From Caulochytrium protostelioides (taxonomy: Eukaryota; Chytridiomycota; Caulochytriomycetes; Caulochytriales; Caulochytriaceae), in contig ML014135.1 of the NCBI GenBank assembly GCA_003615045.1, forward strand, positions 1-64,000: a stretch of 64,000 nucleotides of DNA, given 5' to 3'. Every line of letters begins with the position of its first letter. Within the stretch, counting starts at the first letter, position 1. Of this stretch, positions 41,603-52,500 are shown piece by piece. A program made the translations under genes and the position numbers. Under the pieces are notes generated by a model. The model was not told the DNA's origin, did not search any database, and worked only from the letters and a program-made list of their open reading frames with translations.

Positions 41603-42502
41603 AACGTCGCTCGTGCCGCTGTCGCCTCGGGATCGCTGAATCCGGAATCGCCGATGGCTGATGGCCCATCGCTGATTGTGGATGGCCGGTTGTAGATGGC
41701 GATCAAGATGCATCATCCGCCTGGTGAGTGCCAATGCTTGACGCGCCATCGACCTTCACCGATCCCGGCTGCGGCGTCCAGGGCGGCGTGGGCACCGGGC
41801 GTGCTTGTCAGGCACCTCGTCTCGCTTGGGACCGTTGCGGCCCGTCGCCGACGCGGGACGGATCGCCAAGCCACACCTGCGCGCCCATGGCCCTTTCCCT
41901 GTCGTCGTCGTCTCCTCCATGGCCCCGGTGTGGTGGCGCCGCGGCCTTCCTCATCTCCCCGCCGCCGCCGTCGCCGTCGCCGCCGTCGCCGTCAACGACG
42001 GAAGGGGCGCGGCACCCACGCGCCCCTTTCCACGTGCCTGTCGTGCCGCTGGCCGCACGACAGGTCGGGGACGAGACGGCGTGGAGTTCTCACCAGCACG
42101 ATCGTCCCGCTTCCGTCCAGCTCGATCGATCACTCGGGGTGCATGCGAGTTCATGGCATATCTTGACCTCTGCTTCGGCCGTCAGTCTGCGCTCGCTGTC
42201 CTTACCGCGATCCCGCCGTGTACGGTATCGTATCGTGTTGTATCGTGTTGTATCGTCTCAAATACCATCGTCTATTATCGCATGGCATCGCAATCGGATC
42301 GTATCGTCCTGGAGTACCCCCGTCGCTGAGTGCACGTTTTGAATCCTGTGTCCGCACGTCCGCAGACGTCACGTCCTCTTGTCGGCCATTGTTCGCTCTT
42401 CGCATTAAGCAGCCGTCGGCAGCCGCTGTGGCCGGTCCCGCTCAAGCATCCGATCCCGTCGGTCTGCTTCGCGCCCTCCCGCCACGCGTTGATATAGCCC
42501 CG
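41603..42502. other. 900-bp intergenic region, nothing recognised
   Basis: It includes imperfect gtatcgtgtt repeats near 42222-42260 and the presumed promoter of the EF-hand gene. No supported reading frame. Confidence 0.5.
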
Positions 42503-43156
42503 ATGGCGCGTCCCTCGGGTCGGGGCTCGGCTGGACCGGGCCGGATGCCGCGCCGGGCGGGCCGTTTGCCCCGCGCCGCGCTGCTGCTCATGCTGACGGC
42601 GTGGGTGCTGCTCGTGCTCGGCAGCGGCCCCAGGCGGGCTCTGGCGGGCCGCACCGGCCAGCACAGCAACTACGGGCAGTGGGCCGTGGTGGCCGAGACG
42701 CGGCGGCAGGCGCTAGCGGACGCCGCGCGGCTGAGCCCCACCGGCGCCGAGGCCGCCCGCGACGCCGCCGCCCGCGCCGCGTCCCGGCCCGAGGCCGCGC
42801 TGTTCGACTACTTTGCGCTGAACGACCACGACATGGACGGCTTTCTGGACGGCCACGAGCTGTTCATGAGCTTCATGGTGGCGCACCCGAACGCGACCGA
42901 CGACGCCGGCGCGCCGAGCGCCGAGCAGCAGGCGGCGCTCGAGGCCGACGCGAACGCGGGCGTGCACGCCGCGGCGCTGCCGGACCGGCTCTCGCTGGCG
43001 GACCTGCGCGCCGTCGTCGCCGAGGTCATGGACGAGGACGACCGCGACGGCGACGGCCGCATCTCTTGGGAGGAGTACCTCGCGAGCCAGTGGTACCACG
43101 GCCAGGTGCCCGCCGCGCTCATGGACCCCACGGACGCGCCGCTGCCCGCCGCGTAG
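42503..43156 (+). CDS. MCFD2-like EF-hand protein of the early secretory pathway
   Basis: It encodes 217 residues from the ATG at 42503, or 203 from a second ATG at 42545. Either way an Arg-rich start leads into a hydrophobic core (ALLLMLTAWVLLVLG), a signal peptide likely cut near RALAG. There are two EF-hands: LNDHDMDGFLDGHEL (after ALFDYFA) and MDEDDRDGDGRISWEEY. Both have the expected Asp/Asn ligands and a Glu at position 12. The order signal peptide, one EF-hand after a LxxYFxxxD motif, spacer, then VxxVxxxDDxDxDGxIxxxEF is that of MCFD2 (HDYDGNNLLDGLEL and DDDKNNDGYIDYAEF). MCFD2 is the Ca2+-dependent partner of the ER-Golgi cargo lectin LMAN1. The spacer here is longer and Ala-rich. 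Other small ER or extracellular EF-hand proteins remain possible. No HDEL-type retention signal is present (the end is PLPAA). Confidence 0.7.
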   Translation: MARPSGRGSAGPGRMPRRAGRLPRAALLLMLTAWVLLVLGSGPRRALAGRTGQHSNYGQWAVVAETRRQALADAARLSPTGAEAARDAAARAASRPEAALFDYFALNDHDMDGFLDGHELFMSFMVAHPNATDDAGAPSAEQQAALEADANAGVHAAALPDRLSLADLRAVVAEVMDEDDRDGDGRISWEEYLASQWYHGQVPAALMDPTDAPLPAA

Positions 43157-43605
43157 CGCCGCGCCTGCGGCAGCGTCCTGACTGCACCGGCCTGGCGCCC
43201 GTGACCCGTAGCCTTGAATGATACGCATACGCCTCTTCTCATGCCCCTCGGATCCCCCTCCAAGGCGCTTCGATGCCGTTGGGGGGGACGGAGGAGCCCC
43301 CGGCGCGGCGGTGCGCCGCCTCCGCCGATGTGGTGACGGGTGACGGTCAGGGAGATCGCGCGGGCGAGGGGGAGGCCCTGCTGATGACCCATCTCGGCTC
43401 CCACTCTGCTGGACGCGCATCGCGGCCCCGACGTGGCATCGGTGGTCGTCGTCGTCGTCGTCGTCGTCGTCGACGCCGTCGTCGACGTGGCCTGGTCGCG
43501 GTCGCGGTCGCGGTCGCGGTCGAACCCCCTTCCACGTCGCCCGATCGGCCGCGGGCGGCGATGGCCAGGGTGCAGCGATTTGTCAGAAACGCGGCGCGCG
43601 CCTGA

Positions 43606-43647
<42 letters not shown>

Positions 43648-44252
43648 GGGAGCCGCCGCGGGCGACCGCCACGGTCGCTGGCCATTTTTGTCTTTCCGGG
43701 GCTCACGGCGGACGGCCGGCCACCACGGCCGCCGCGAGGCGAGCCGTCGCCCGCCGTGGCCCGACGCCACGTTGGCCATGGGCGCGGGCGCCGCCGCCGC
43801 CGCCGCCGCCACGGCAAGGCTTGCGCCCGCGGCCGATCAGGCCCGAGGCGGAGATAGAGCGGCGTGGCCGCGCCGCCGCCGCCGCCGTCTCCGCGGGGCC
43901 GTGCCGACTTGACAAATCAACGGATCAGCGTCGTCGATCCGTCACACCAGGTGCAGGTCGCACCAGCACCGTGGATCGCTGGATGGCCCGTATATCAGGT
44001 CCGCTTGGGTCCTCCCCACCGCGCAGTGCGCGGGATCGTCCTCCCGCCGCCCTCTCTCCTGTGTTTAGCAACGGCCTCGCCGTGTGGGAAGGTCGCCATC
44101 GAACCGTTCATTCCAGCCCGAGCTCCCCCGTTTCCTGAGGGTGTTCGAGTCCGTCGCGTCGCTTGACCCCTGAGAACGGTGGTTCCATCGGCCTTGCTTG
44201 CTGCTGGGCTCTTTCAGATTTCTTTATTTTTATTTTTTGGTTCGCGGGAACC
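43157..44252. other. 1.1-kb intergenic region with (gtc)n and (ccg)n repeats
   Basis: A (gtc)n array occupies about 43444-43472, a (gcggtc)n array follows near 43495-43525, and a (ccgccg)n run lies near 43600-43645. The T-rich stretch at 44215-44240 just before the next ATG belongs to the leader or promoter of the AN1 gene. No supported gene. Confidence 0.5.
43444..43472 (+). repeat. (gtc)n trinucleotide microsatellite
   Basis: About nine uninterrupted gtc units, followed shortly by gcggtc hexamers, in non-coding sequence. Confidence 0.9.
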
Positions 44253-44912
44253 ATGGAGTTCTACGATACAGGGCGGCACTGCGAGGTCGCCACGTGCCGG
44301 CAGCACGACTTCTTGCCGCGGCACTGTCCCGGGTGCCAGAAGGATTTCTGCAACGAGCACGGCCCCGCCGACGCCCACGCGTGCCCGACGCCGGCCCTCG
44401 TGGACGTTCGCGCGCCCGTCTGCCCCCTCTGCGACGCCATCCTGCCCGTGCAGCGCGACCGCTCCCCGGACGCCCAGGTCGACGCGCACATCGTCGCCGG
44501 CTGTCCGAACGGACCGTACGGCGCCAAGGCCGCCGCCGGCCCGGCCGCCGCCGGCCCGGCCGCCGCCGCGTCGCCCTCGCCCCCGCGCAGCACGGCGCCG
44601 GCGCCGCCGTCGTCGAGTCGATGCACCGTCCGCGGCTGCAAGAAGCGCGATCTCGCGGGCGCTAAGTGCCCGCAGTGCCGGCAGCCGTTCTGTCTGGGCC
44701 ACCGGCACCCGCCGGACCACGCGTGCACGGCGCCGCCGCCGCCGACGGCGGCTGCCGCCCTGGCGCGCGGGGCGGGCCCGGCGGGCAAGCTGGCGCACCA
44801 GTCGCGGCTGCTGCTGCAGCGGTTCGCGTCGCCGCCCGCGGCGCGGCCGCTCGCGGGCACGACGGCCGGCGGCCGCGCCGCCGGCGCCACCAAGGATTGT
44901 GTCATCTCCTAG
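44253..44912 (+). CDS. ZFAND2: ZFAND2/AIRAP-like AN1 zinc-finger protein with CaaX end
   Basis: It encodes 219 residues. Two AN1 zinc fingers are present. The first, about residues 8-45, has HCEVATCRQHDFLPRHCPGC and then FCNEH, followed by APVCPLCDAILPV and a DAHIVAGC segment, all as in human ZFAND2. The second, about residues 125-160, has RCTVRGCKKRDLAGAKCPQC and then FCLGHRHPPDHAC, matching human RCSKEGCKKKE...FCIQHRHPLDHSC. ZFAND2 proteins (AIRAP, AIRAPL, yeast Cuz1) bring p97/Cdc48 and proteasomes to damaged or ER-targeted proteins, notably under arsenite stress. The last four residues are CVIS, a CaaX box predicted to be farnesylated. AIRAPL (ZFAND2B) is likewise prenylated and ER-associated. 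No ubiquitin-interacting motif is obvious in the C-terminal Ala/Gly-rich part. The start has the context gaaccATGg. Confidence 0.9.
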   Translation: MEFYDTGRHCEVATCRQHDFLPRHCPGCQKDFCNEHGPADAHACPTPALVDVRAPVCPLCDAILPVQRDRSPDAQVDAHIVAGCPNGPYGAKAAAGPAAAGPAAAASPSPPRSTAPAPPSSSRCTVRGCKKRDLAGAKCPQCRQPFCLGHRHPPDHACTAPPPPTAAAALARGAGPAGKLAHQSRLLLQRFASPPAARPLAGTTAGGRAAGATKDCVIS

Positions 44913-45261
44913 CGCGGCGTGGGGCGAACCCGCTTCTCGCCTCGCGCCGCGCTCCTGGCCTGCATGGCCGTTCTGTGGCCGCGGCGGCCAAGCTTCTCGT
45001 TGCTTAACGTATCATAGACGCTCTTCTCTCGTTGAGCCTGCGCCGGCTTCAGGCGGCTTGAGGCTGTCGCAAGCGTTAACGTTCGCTGCCAGCGTGATCC
45101 TCGGCTTTAAATTCTTTCGTGAAAATCATGGGATCGTCGGGATCAGCATGACGATCATTGCACGGTCAGCGAGGGTATTTACAGAAAAGAAAGGGGGGCG
45201 GGAGCGGGTGGGGGTGGGGGGCCCTCTCCCTGTCGCCTCCGGGCGTCGAGCGCCAGGGTCG
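44913..45261. other. Convergent 3' flanks of the AN1 gene and MRPL35
   Basis: 349 bp between two stop codons. Lower GC near 45090-45190, including a ttaaattctttcgtgaaaat stretch, fits 3' untranslated or polyadenylation sequence. No gene. Confidence 0.5.
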
Positions 45262-45787
45262 CTACAGCAAGGGCAGGCCACGGAGCATCGTGTGCTCGTC
45301 AAAGAGCCGGCGCGAGTAGTGCTGGCTCGAGTACTTCTTCCAGTAGGGCACGAGCTTGCGGATGCGGCGGACGTGCGTGCCGTTGGCCCAGACGCGGACG
45401 CGGAGCTGTTTGCGCTTGCGCGGGTCCTTCTTGCGCTTCAGGTGGCGCGTGCCGACGCGGCCGCGCACGAACATGGCCGACCCGTGCGGGACCACGAGCC
45501 ACCGCGCCGCGGCGCCCTTGTGCGTCTTGAGCTTGTACTTCTTGTAGCGCCGCGTGCCGACGGTCTTGACGCGGCGCGGCACGTACGCGTAGCCGCGGGC
45601 GGCGCCGACCGTGGCCGGCGCGGCCGGCGCGGCCATGGGCAGGCCCCGGGGCCAGCGGCCCGCGGCGCGCTGGCAGAGGGTCGCCGTCAGGCTCAGCGGG
45701 ACGGCGCGGGCGGCGATCGACAGGGGGCGCCGGGAGGGCAGCAGCGCTGCGCATGACGGCCACGCGAGCAGCGCAGGCCGCGGGCAC

Positions 45788-45828
<41 letters not shown>

Positions 45829-45912
45829 CAGGGACGGCAGCCGCCGCGGCGCGACGGGCGCCCAGCGGGGCGCTGCGGCCCAAGCGGCGAAGCGGACCGT
45901 CGCGGCGAGCAT
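45262..45912 (-). CDS. MRPL35: Mitochondrial large-subunit ribosomal protein bL35m
   Basis: It encodes 216 residues (human MRPL35 188). The N-terminal ~100 residues are Ala/Arg/Leu/Ser-rich with no acidic residues at the start (MLAATVRFAAWAAAPRWAPV), a mitochondrial presequence. The conserved domain begins near residue 118: KKYKLKTHKGAAARWLV, then a GSAMFVRGRVGTRHLKRKK segment, then KRKQLRVRVWANGTHVRRI. KLKTHKGAAKR and the basic HLxxKK region are the bL35 signature. The protein sits near the peptidyl-transferase region of the mitoribosome. The C-terminal extension (VPYWKKYSSQHYSRRLFDEH) is typical of mitochondrial rather than bacterial forms. Start ATG at 45912 (ccgccATG); an upstream in-frame GTG is not used. 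Confidence 0.93.
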
Positions 45913-48900
45913 GGCGGGAGCACGAGGAGACGCCTGGACGCCGCGCAGAGGCACGAGGAGGCGCGAAGAAAGCGGCGACTGGCAGAGAGACCGGCAGGAC
46001 GGCGGGAGGGCGGCGTCGGCGGCGGCGGCGGCGGAGTCTCGTCGTCACGCAGTCGTCGGCGTCACGCAGGCGTCGGCTCTCGCGCAGCGTGCGAGTGGCC
46101 GACCGCCACGTTTCAGCAGCCACGCGGACCCGGTGGGCGGTGGGCCGCGGTGCTGGCGACGCCTGCGACGTCCGCGATGCGAAAGGAGTGTTGCGTGCGC
46201 CGCGGGTTATACGCCGACGGGCGCGTGGTGGGGGCGCGGCGGCGGCAGCGGCGGCGGCAGCGGCGTCGGCTGCTGCGCCACTCGACGCCCGGCCCGCCCC
46301 CGGCCCGCCCCAAGTCCGACGGACGCGCCGTCCCACCCGAGGCGTGCACGCGTCGCCCGCACGCGACCGAGGACCCGCACGCGAACGGCAGCGTTGCGCT
46401 GAAAAGCGCTGCGAAGCGACACCACGCGTCGATGCGTCACGTCAAGCCCCGCGACAGGGTCCTCCGTGTCCGTATCCAACCTCGGCAGCGCGGCCCTCAC
46501 GCGCGTCAGGTCGCTTTCGGACGGTCAGCGGCCGCGCATGCGCCGCCATGCCCGGCACCGGCTCCTCCGGCCGTCCGCGTTCCTTCCGAGCCGGCGAGCG
46601 CGGCCGGCGCCGGTCCGCTCGGCCGCCTCCGCGTCACGTGGCGCGTCGCGTCGTCCCTGGCGTTCGCCGCAATCCCCGGACCGTTCGCGGTCCTGCGTCC
46701 CGTGCACGTTGCCCCCGCGAAGTCCCTCGCCGCCTCCCCGCCGTGCGTCGCGCGAGTCCCGTGTCCTTTGGTCCGTATGGCCGGCCGGCAGCGGCGCCGC
46801 CGCTCGGCGTCCTGCGCCGGGCGCGGCGCCGTGACTGCGCCACAGCGCCGCGTGGGGTCGGCCCCGACCGCCGACGCCGCGCGGCGCTGCAGACCTGCGC
46901 TGCTGGCAGCCCGTTCCCGCTGCTCCGGCGGCGGGGAATGCCCCCTAACCCTAAAATCCACGGCCGCCGCCGCAATGCGTCGCTGCCGCTGGACATGTCT
47001 GCGCCGCAATGGATCGCGACGGCCACCGCCGGCGCGCGGGTGCGGCCGTCATCCGCAGCGCGCGGGCATGCGGCTCGGCGACGGCCTTGCGGCGGCTTCC
47101 GCGTGAGTGCGCTGTCCGGCTCCACGCGGCGCCGTCGACGACCCAGACGGTGCTGCGCGCCGCGGCGTCAACGCGAATCGCAGCGGTGCTGCACTTCAGG
47201 GGGACGCGGCGCGTCGGCCGCGACGGCGGCCATAGTTGCGGGCTTTTTCAACGACTTTCACCGCGCGCCGCCGTCGTTGTCGTCGCCGTCCATGCGCCAC
47301 CCGCCGTTTCCCGTGGGGGTGTCGCCGGTTCCCGTCCACAGAGGCCCTTTTCGTCGTGGCCGACGGCGCCCTGCGCGCCGTCCTGTGCGGCCGAGCGGCG
47401 CTTCCGGCGCGGAAAACAGCGCGTGGCGTCTGGCGCTTCTCCCGCCTCGATGTCGCAAAGTTCCGTCTTGACCACACGGGGCTCCGCTCACGCGCGCTCG
47501 GGGGGCGCCGACCGCTCTCCGGGATACGGCGTGCGCGCCCACAGTCCGCGGCCACGAGAGGTCGTCGTCGGTGGTTCGCCGGGATGCGCGATCACGCGTT
47601 GCGAGGCGTCGTCCAGTTGGCGCGTTGGTGGACGCGCGTGGCTGGGGCATGTGCTGCGCATCCCACCGTCGGCAGACGGTGTCCGTCCTGGGCGATGTGA
47701 TGCGATGCGATGCCATGCGGTCCCCATCAACCTTTCGCATCGCCTTCGTGTTCCAGAAACGACGACGGTTTTGTTCGCCGGATCCGCCGTCTTGCTGTGG
47801 TAGTTGTTTCTTATGGGCTCATCGTGTGTTGCGTTGGTGTTCTATGTCGTGCGATACGTGATGCGGTTTTTTTTCTGGGATTCGATAATGCATGCGGCGT
47901 ACTTTGGTCGCGAAGGTTCTCGCCGTGGCGGTGTTGATCCTGCCGGTCGTTGTCGGCTTCGTGGCTTTCTTGTTTTGTCAGGACTGCCGCTGAGTGAGGG
48001 CCGGGCCACCGCGTCAGACGGGTCGGCCTCGCGCCGGCTCCCGGCGGCACGCGCGTCCTGCGGCGTGTCGGCGGGGGAACGGCGGCGGACGGCCGACCCA
48101 TCATACGCTTGTACAACTCATACGTTGCGACGGCGCAGACGGCCGCGGCGTCCCGGCGACGCCCTCCCGGCTTCCCACGCGACATGCGACAGCAGTCGCT
48201 GCGGATGCGGGGAGACCGCCTGGCCAACGCCGTCCGCGCCCGTCGTAGGTGAAGCAAGGTACGTCCTTGGCGCCCGACGGTCAGCTCATGCCGCCGCCGG
48301 CAATTCGCTCCGCCCGAGCGGAAACTAGCGTGGCCGACCGCGTCGTCTGCGTCTCTGAATCACGGCCGTCGCTGAACCGTGTCGCTGAAGGCAGGCGCCA
48401 CGTTGCACGATGCCCCTCGGAAGCATCCCATCCACCAGGTCTGCCTTCGGGCATGCGGCGGCTCTGCATCCGTCGTGGGCGGCGGAATGGGCGATGCTGC
48501 TTCGTGTCGCTTCCTGTGGCCTCGTGTCGGATGCACGTGCCAACCGAGCGGTCTGATTGCGACAGTCCGTTTGGTCCTCACTTGCCAGCGCGTTTGGCCG
48601 CTGGAACGGAAGCCTGGCCAGCCCCATCTTTTTTTTTCGGTGTACACCCTCCGTGCCGGGCGGCGGTGTTTCTCGTTCTTCGAGGTCGCATTCGGTACGC
48701 GCGCAGTCGTTCGGGGCGGATCGGACACCGGAAAAAAAGAGGGTCGGTGCGGCGCTGTCACTGAAGGATGTCGCGCGCAGTTTGGTCGCTCGCTCGGCGC
48801 GCTGCCGCTCGCTGCTGCTGGTCTATGCGCGAGCGGCAGCCTCCGTCCCCGCCGCGTGCGCTCGCGCGTCGTGGGGGGCGAGGCAGCGCCGTCCGAGCGC

Positions 48901-49541
48901 CCCAGGACCCCCTGTGGTCCTGCTGCGCACGGCATCGCGTCCTCACACGACAACTTGGGTGGCGGCGCCGGCCGCTCCTCGGATGGCGATGGGGCCCTGT
49001 CCGACGCGGGCTCTCCGTTCTTGCTGCACGCCCGCCGATCGCGCTGATACGGCGGGCGGTCGCGTCGGGTTCCACTCTTCTGACGACGCCGATCCGCGGG
49101 ATCTCAGCCGTCCTCATCGCAGGTCGGTTTGACCATGTCGCGGCGTCGTTGGCGTCGGGAGAGATCATGCCATCCAAAAAAACCAACCACTTTTGTGTTT
49201 TCTCGGAATGCGGGAGACCACCGACATCGATCGAGGGTCATGGACGCGACGCCTGCACCGTTCTGCGGTGAAGCAGCACCACGCAGCCGCAGCCGCAGCC
49301 GCATATGCGGCTGCGGCTGCGTGGTGTCCGTGCCGCCCGATCGACGCGCGTCGGTGATGGGAGGTGTCATGTTTCGGCATGGCCTGCCTCCATGGTCGAT
49401 GCCCCATCCCCCGACAAAAGGCAAGCGCGGTATGATATGAACCATGATTAATAACTCTGACGTGATCGCGATCAGCAATGCGCCGATGATGACTTCGGAA
49501 ATTGCCGAAGCGGAGCCTGGGCGCCGACGGCGGGATGCTGC
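45913..49541. other. 3.6-kb stretch without a recognised gene
   Basis: The left half (to about 47.5 kb) is GC-rich, with long Arg/Ala/Pro frames on all strands and no domain in any of them. The right half (47.7-49.5 kb) is lower in GC, with T-runs (47866-47873, 48628-48637) and short frames only. A two-unit telomere-like ccctaaccctaaaa at 46943 is too short to matter. A strong inverted repeat lies at 49278-49325. It includes the MRPL35 promoter and the dynein 3' flank. A multi-exon or non-coding RNA gene could be hidden here. Confidence 0.4.
49278..49325. repeat. 48-nt near-perfect palindrome (20-bp arms)
   Basis: The 20 bases 49278-49297 are the exact reverse complement of 49306-49325, with an 8-base centre that itself contains gcatatgc. 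The arms carry gccgca repeats, so the helix can also pair in shifted register, almost through the whole 48 nt. It lies 216 bp past the dynein stop codon. Confidence 0.9.
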
Positions 49542-52500
49542 TCACGCCGCGTTCTCGTTGGCAATGAGCGCGGCCGCGTGCTGCACGAGCATGACGCGCT
49601 GCGACGGCACCGGCACCGGCACTTCGGGCCGCAGCACGAGCTGCGAGCGGTCCGTGTTTAGGTACAGCGGCAGGGCCAAGGTCGACACGGGGTCGGCAGC
49701 GGCGGCGTCGCGCGCCGATGGTTTGCGCCAGGTAAGGAAGAGCGTGACCGGTCGGGGCCCGTCGCGGGCGCTACTCGACGCGATGCCGCCACCGTCGGGA
49801 CAGAGGCGGGCGCCGTGCAGATGAAGGCCGGTCACCGCGAACCAGGGGGCGTCGGCGGTGGTGGGCGGCGCGGCGGTCGGGACGCCGTCGGGCGTGAGCG
49901 CGGGCACGAGACGCGCGTGCAGATGCAGCTGCTCCAGCGGCCACTGCAGCCGATGGGCGATCGTCTGCCGCGTCGCCGTGATGTACGCTTCCGGCGCGAA
50001 CAAGCCACCTAGCCAGATGGGCTCCGTCTCGGCCGCCGTGCCCTCGCCGGACGTCTGCTGCTGCGGGATCACGGTGGCAAGGTGGGCCCACTGGCGCAGG
50101 CGGCGCTCCAAGTCGGCGACCCAAGTATGAACGGCCATGCCGCGGGGCACGCGGTACTGCTGCCAGTGGCGCGGGACGCTGCCCTTGGACAGCTCAGCCG
50201 CCATCACGCGCAGATCGTTGGTCCACGCGTGCTGCGTCGCCAGGACCGTCTTGAGGCGCGCGAGGTCCTGACGGACGCGCTGGAGCAAGCGGGCGGCCTG
50301 CGCGACTTCGCGTTCAAACCCGCGGACGAGCACCGCGTCGGCACCTCGCGCGGCCGCCGCGTACGCGCGCAGCGCCTCGAGCGTCGGAATTGCCGTCGGT
50401 AGCGCGATCATCCAGCTGTCCACCAGGTGCGGCAATCGCTGCATCCACGCGGGCTGGTCGCTGCTTGATCCCGTGGCTCCCGGCTCGCGGGCGGGTGATG
50501 CAGGGGGCGATCCGGCCAAGGATGACGCCAATGCCGGCGCGGCGTTGGAGGCCGACGGGGCGTCATGGTCGCTGTCGAGCAGAAAATCGACTTTGCGCGT
50601 GCGGCTGAGCAGCGCGTGGCCCTGCGTTGCAGCAAGTACCCGCTCGGCATCGTCGCGGAGGCCCAGCCACGTGGGTGACTCTTGGCTCGGCAGTTGGTCG
50701 ACCCAGGCGCGGTAGGCTTCGAGGCGGATCGAGTCCGGAAGCGGGGGGAGCTCCGAGGCTGGAAGGCCCGGGACCAGCGAGAAGTCCGCCTGGAAGCATG
50801 CGGGTACGAGGACGGCGTCGACGATGCTGTCGAGCGTGGCCTGGTCGACGGCGTTGTCGATCTTGCCGCCCCAGACGGTCTGTTTGTACAGCGTGCGAAG
50901 GGCGGCCCACGGGATCTGGTCGGGCCCGATGGCGCTCTTGCCGCCGCCCGTGCGCCGCAACCACGTGCGCAGCAGCGCGAGGGCCATCTCGAAATCGGCG
51001 TCGTTGAAGTCGAACCGCTTCGTCCAGCCGATCGGGACGAACCGCAGCCGCTCCTGGAGCACCGCATGGATCCAGGCTACCAGCAGGATCAGGCGGCTCT
51101 GCTCGGCGACGGGCTTGGCCGTGCCGTGCAGCGCCTCGTCCGACTTGCCGAGCGTCGCCAGCAGCCCGGCCTTGATGCCGTGGGTCGGCTCGTCGACCAG
51201 CACGCGGCAGTGGCGCAGCAGCCGCTGGGGTACGCTCGGCGTCATCTCCATCGTCAGGATGAGCCGGAACTGCGGGCCCGCGCGCATGGTATGCAGCTGC
51301 TTCTCGAGTGTGCTGAGCCACGCCGTGCTCAGATGCACGTTCTTGAGCAGCACCCACGTGCCCGAGCGCATCGCGGCGCGAATGGACGCATCGGCCTGCG
51401 TCAGGCTCTCCGGCGAACCCATCGCGACCGCGGCCAGACGCACGTGGCTCTGCTTGGCGACCTGCTCCACGACGGACGCTGCATCGTGACCGGCGATCGA
51501 GCAGAAAGCATACGGACGCACGGGGCCCGGGGCCGCCGCCGCGGCTGGCGCCGTCAGCTCCAGGTAGCCGGGCGGCAGCTCGTCGTGATGGCTGCGCCAC
51601 AGCCGCGGGCCGGCCGGCGCGTCCGCCTGCATCGCGAGGTCCGTGAAGTGCTGCATGGCGGCCATGATGCGGTCGGGCCGCACGCAGCGGACGACGACGA
51701 GGTGGCAGAGGTGGTCGCGCAGCGTGGCGTCGGCCGCGGATGCCGGCGCGTCGTGCCAGCCGCCGATCCAGCGGCGCTCGGGCGCCTCGTCGGCCGCAAA
51801 CGCCTGCCACGCCGCGGCACGCGCCGCGACGTCGGCCACGAGCCCGCCGAACCCGGGCAGGTCGGCCAGCTGCGCGAGCGCGATGGCACTGTCGTGGCCC
51901 AGCACGGGCGCAATGCGTAAAACCATCTGCTCGCTGGGCGTGAGAGCAATCTTGGCCATGTTGAGGAAGGCTTGGTACGTCTCGGACCCGACCACCTGCT
52001 TGAGCGCCGTGTCGGACGCCGATGTCGCATGCTGGAGGCGGACTTTGGCCAGCAAAAACGCAAACAAGGGCCGGTCCGCATACAGCAAGCTCTGCGCGGT
52101 GTAATCGTAGATCGAGCTAAACAGCGCCATCGTGATGACGTTCAAGCGCTCGGCGGGATCGCGCAGATCGACGAGCTGCGGCGTATCGCGCAGCACGGAA
52201 GCGAACACGTCCAGGAAACTCTGGAGCGAGAACTGGTAGTAGTGGTGGAGCGAAGCCAGCTGCTCCATGATCGTAAAGACAGAAGCGCACGCCCTCGCGA
52301 GCGGGTTATACAGTGCCGTGACGGCCTCTACTTCGGCCATCACGCGATCGGCCTCGTTCATCTTGTGCGTGACGCTCGCGGCCTCCAGCTTGAGCGTCTC
52401 CAGCGTCGCAATCACGTGGTCGTTATCGAGGATGTTGCCCTCAGACTGGTTGAGCGCCTGCAGCAGGCCCTTCTCGAGGTGCCGCAGGCGGAGCTGGAAC

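Noticed and set aside
46943-46956. Telomere-like ccctaaccctaaaa
   Set aside because: Two units only; normal single-copy sequence continues on both sides.
45753-47471. 572-codon plus-strand frame overlapping MRPL35
   Set aside because: Composition is Arg/Ala/Pro as in chance frames; it overlaps the MRPL35 presequence region antisense and has no recognisable segment.
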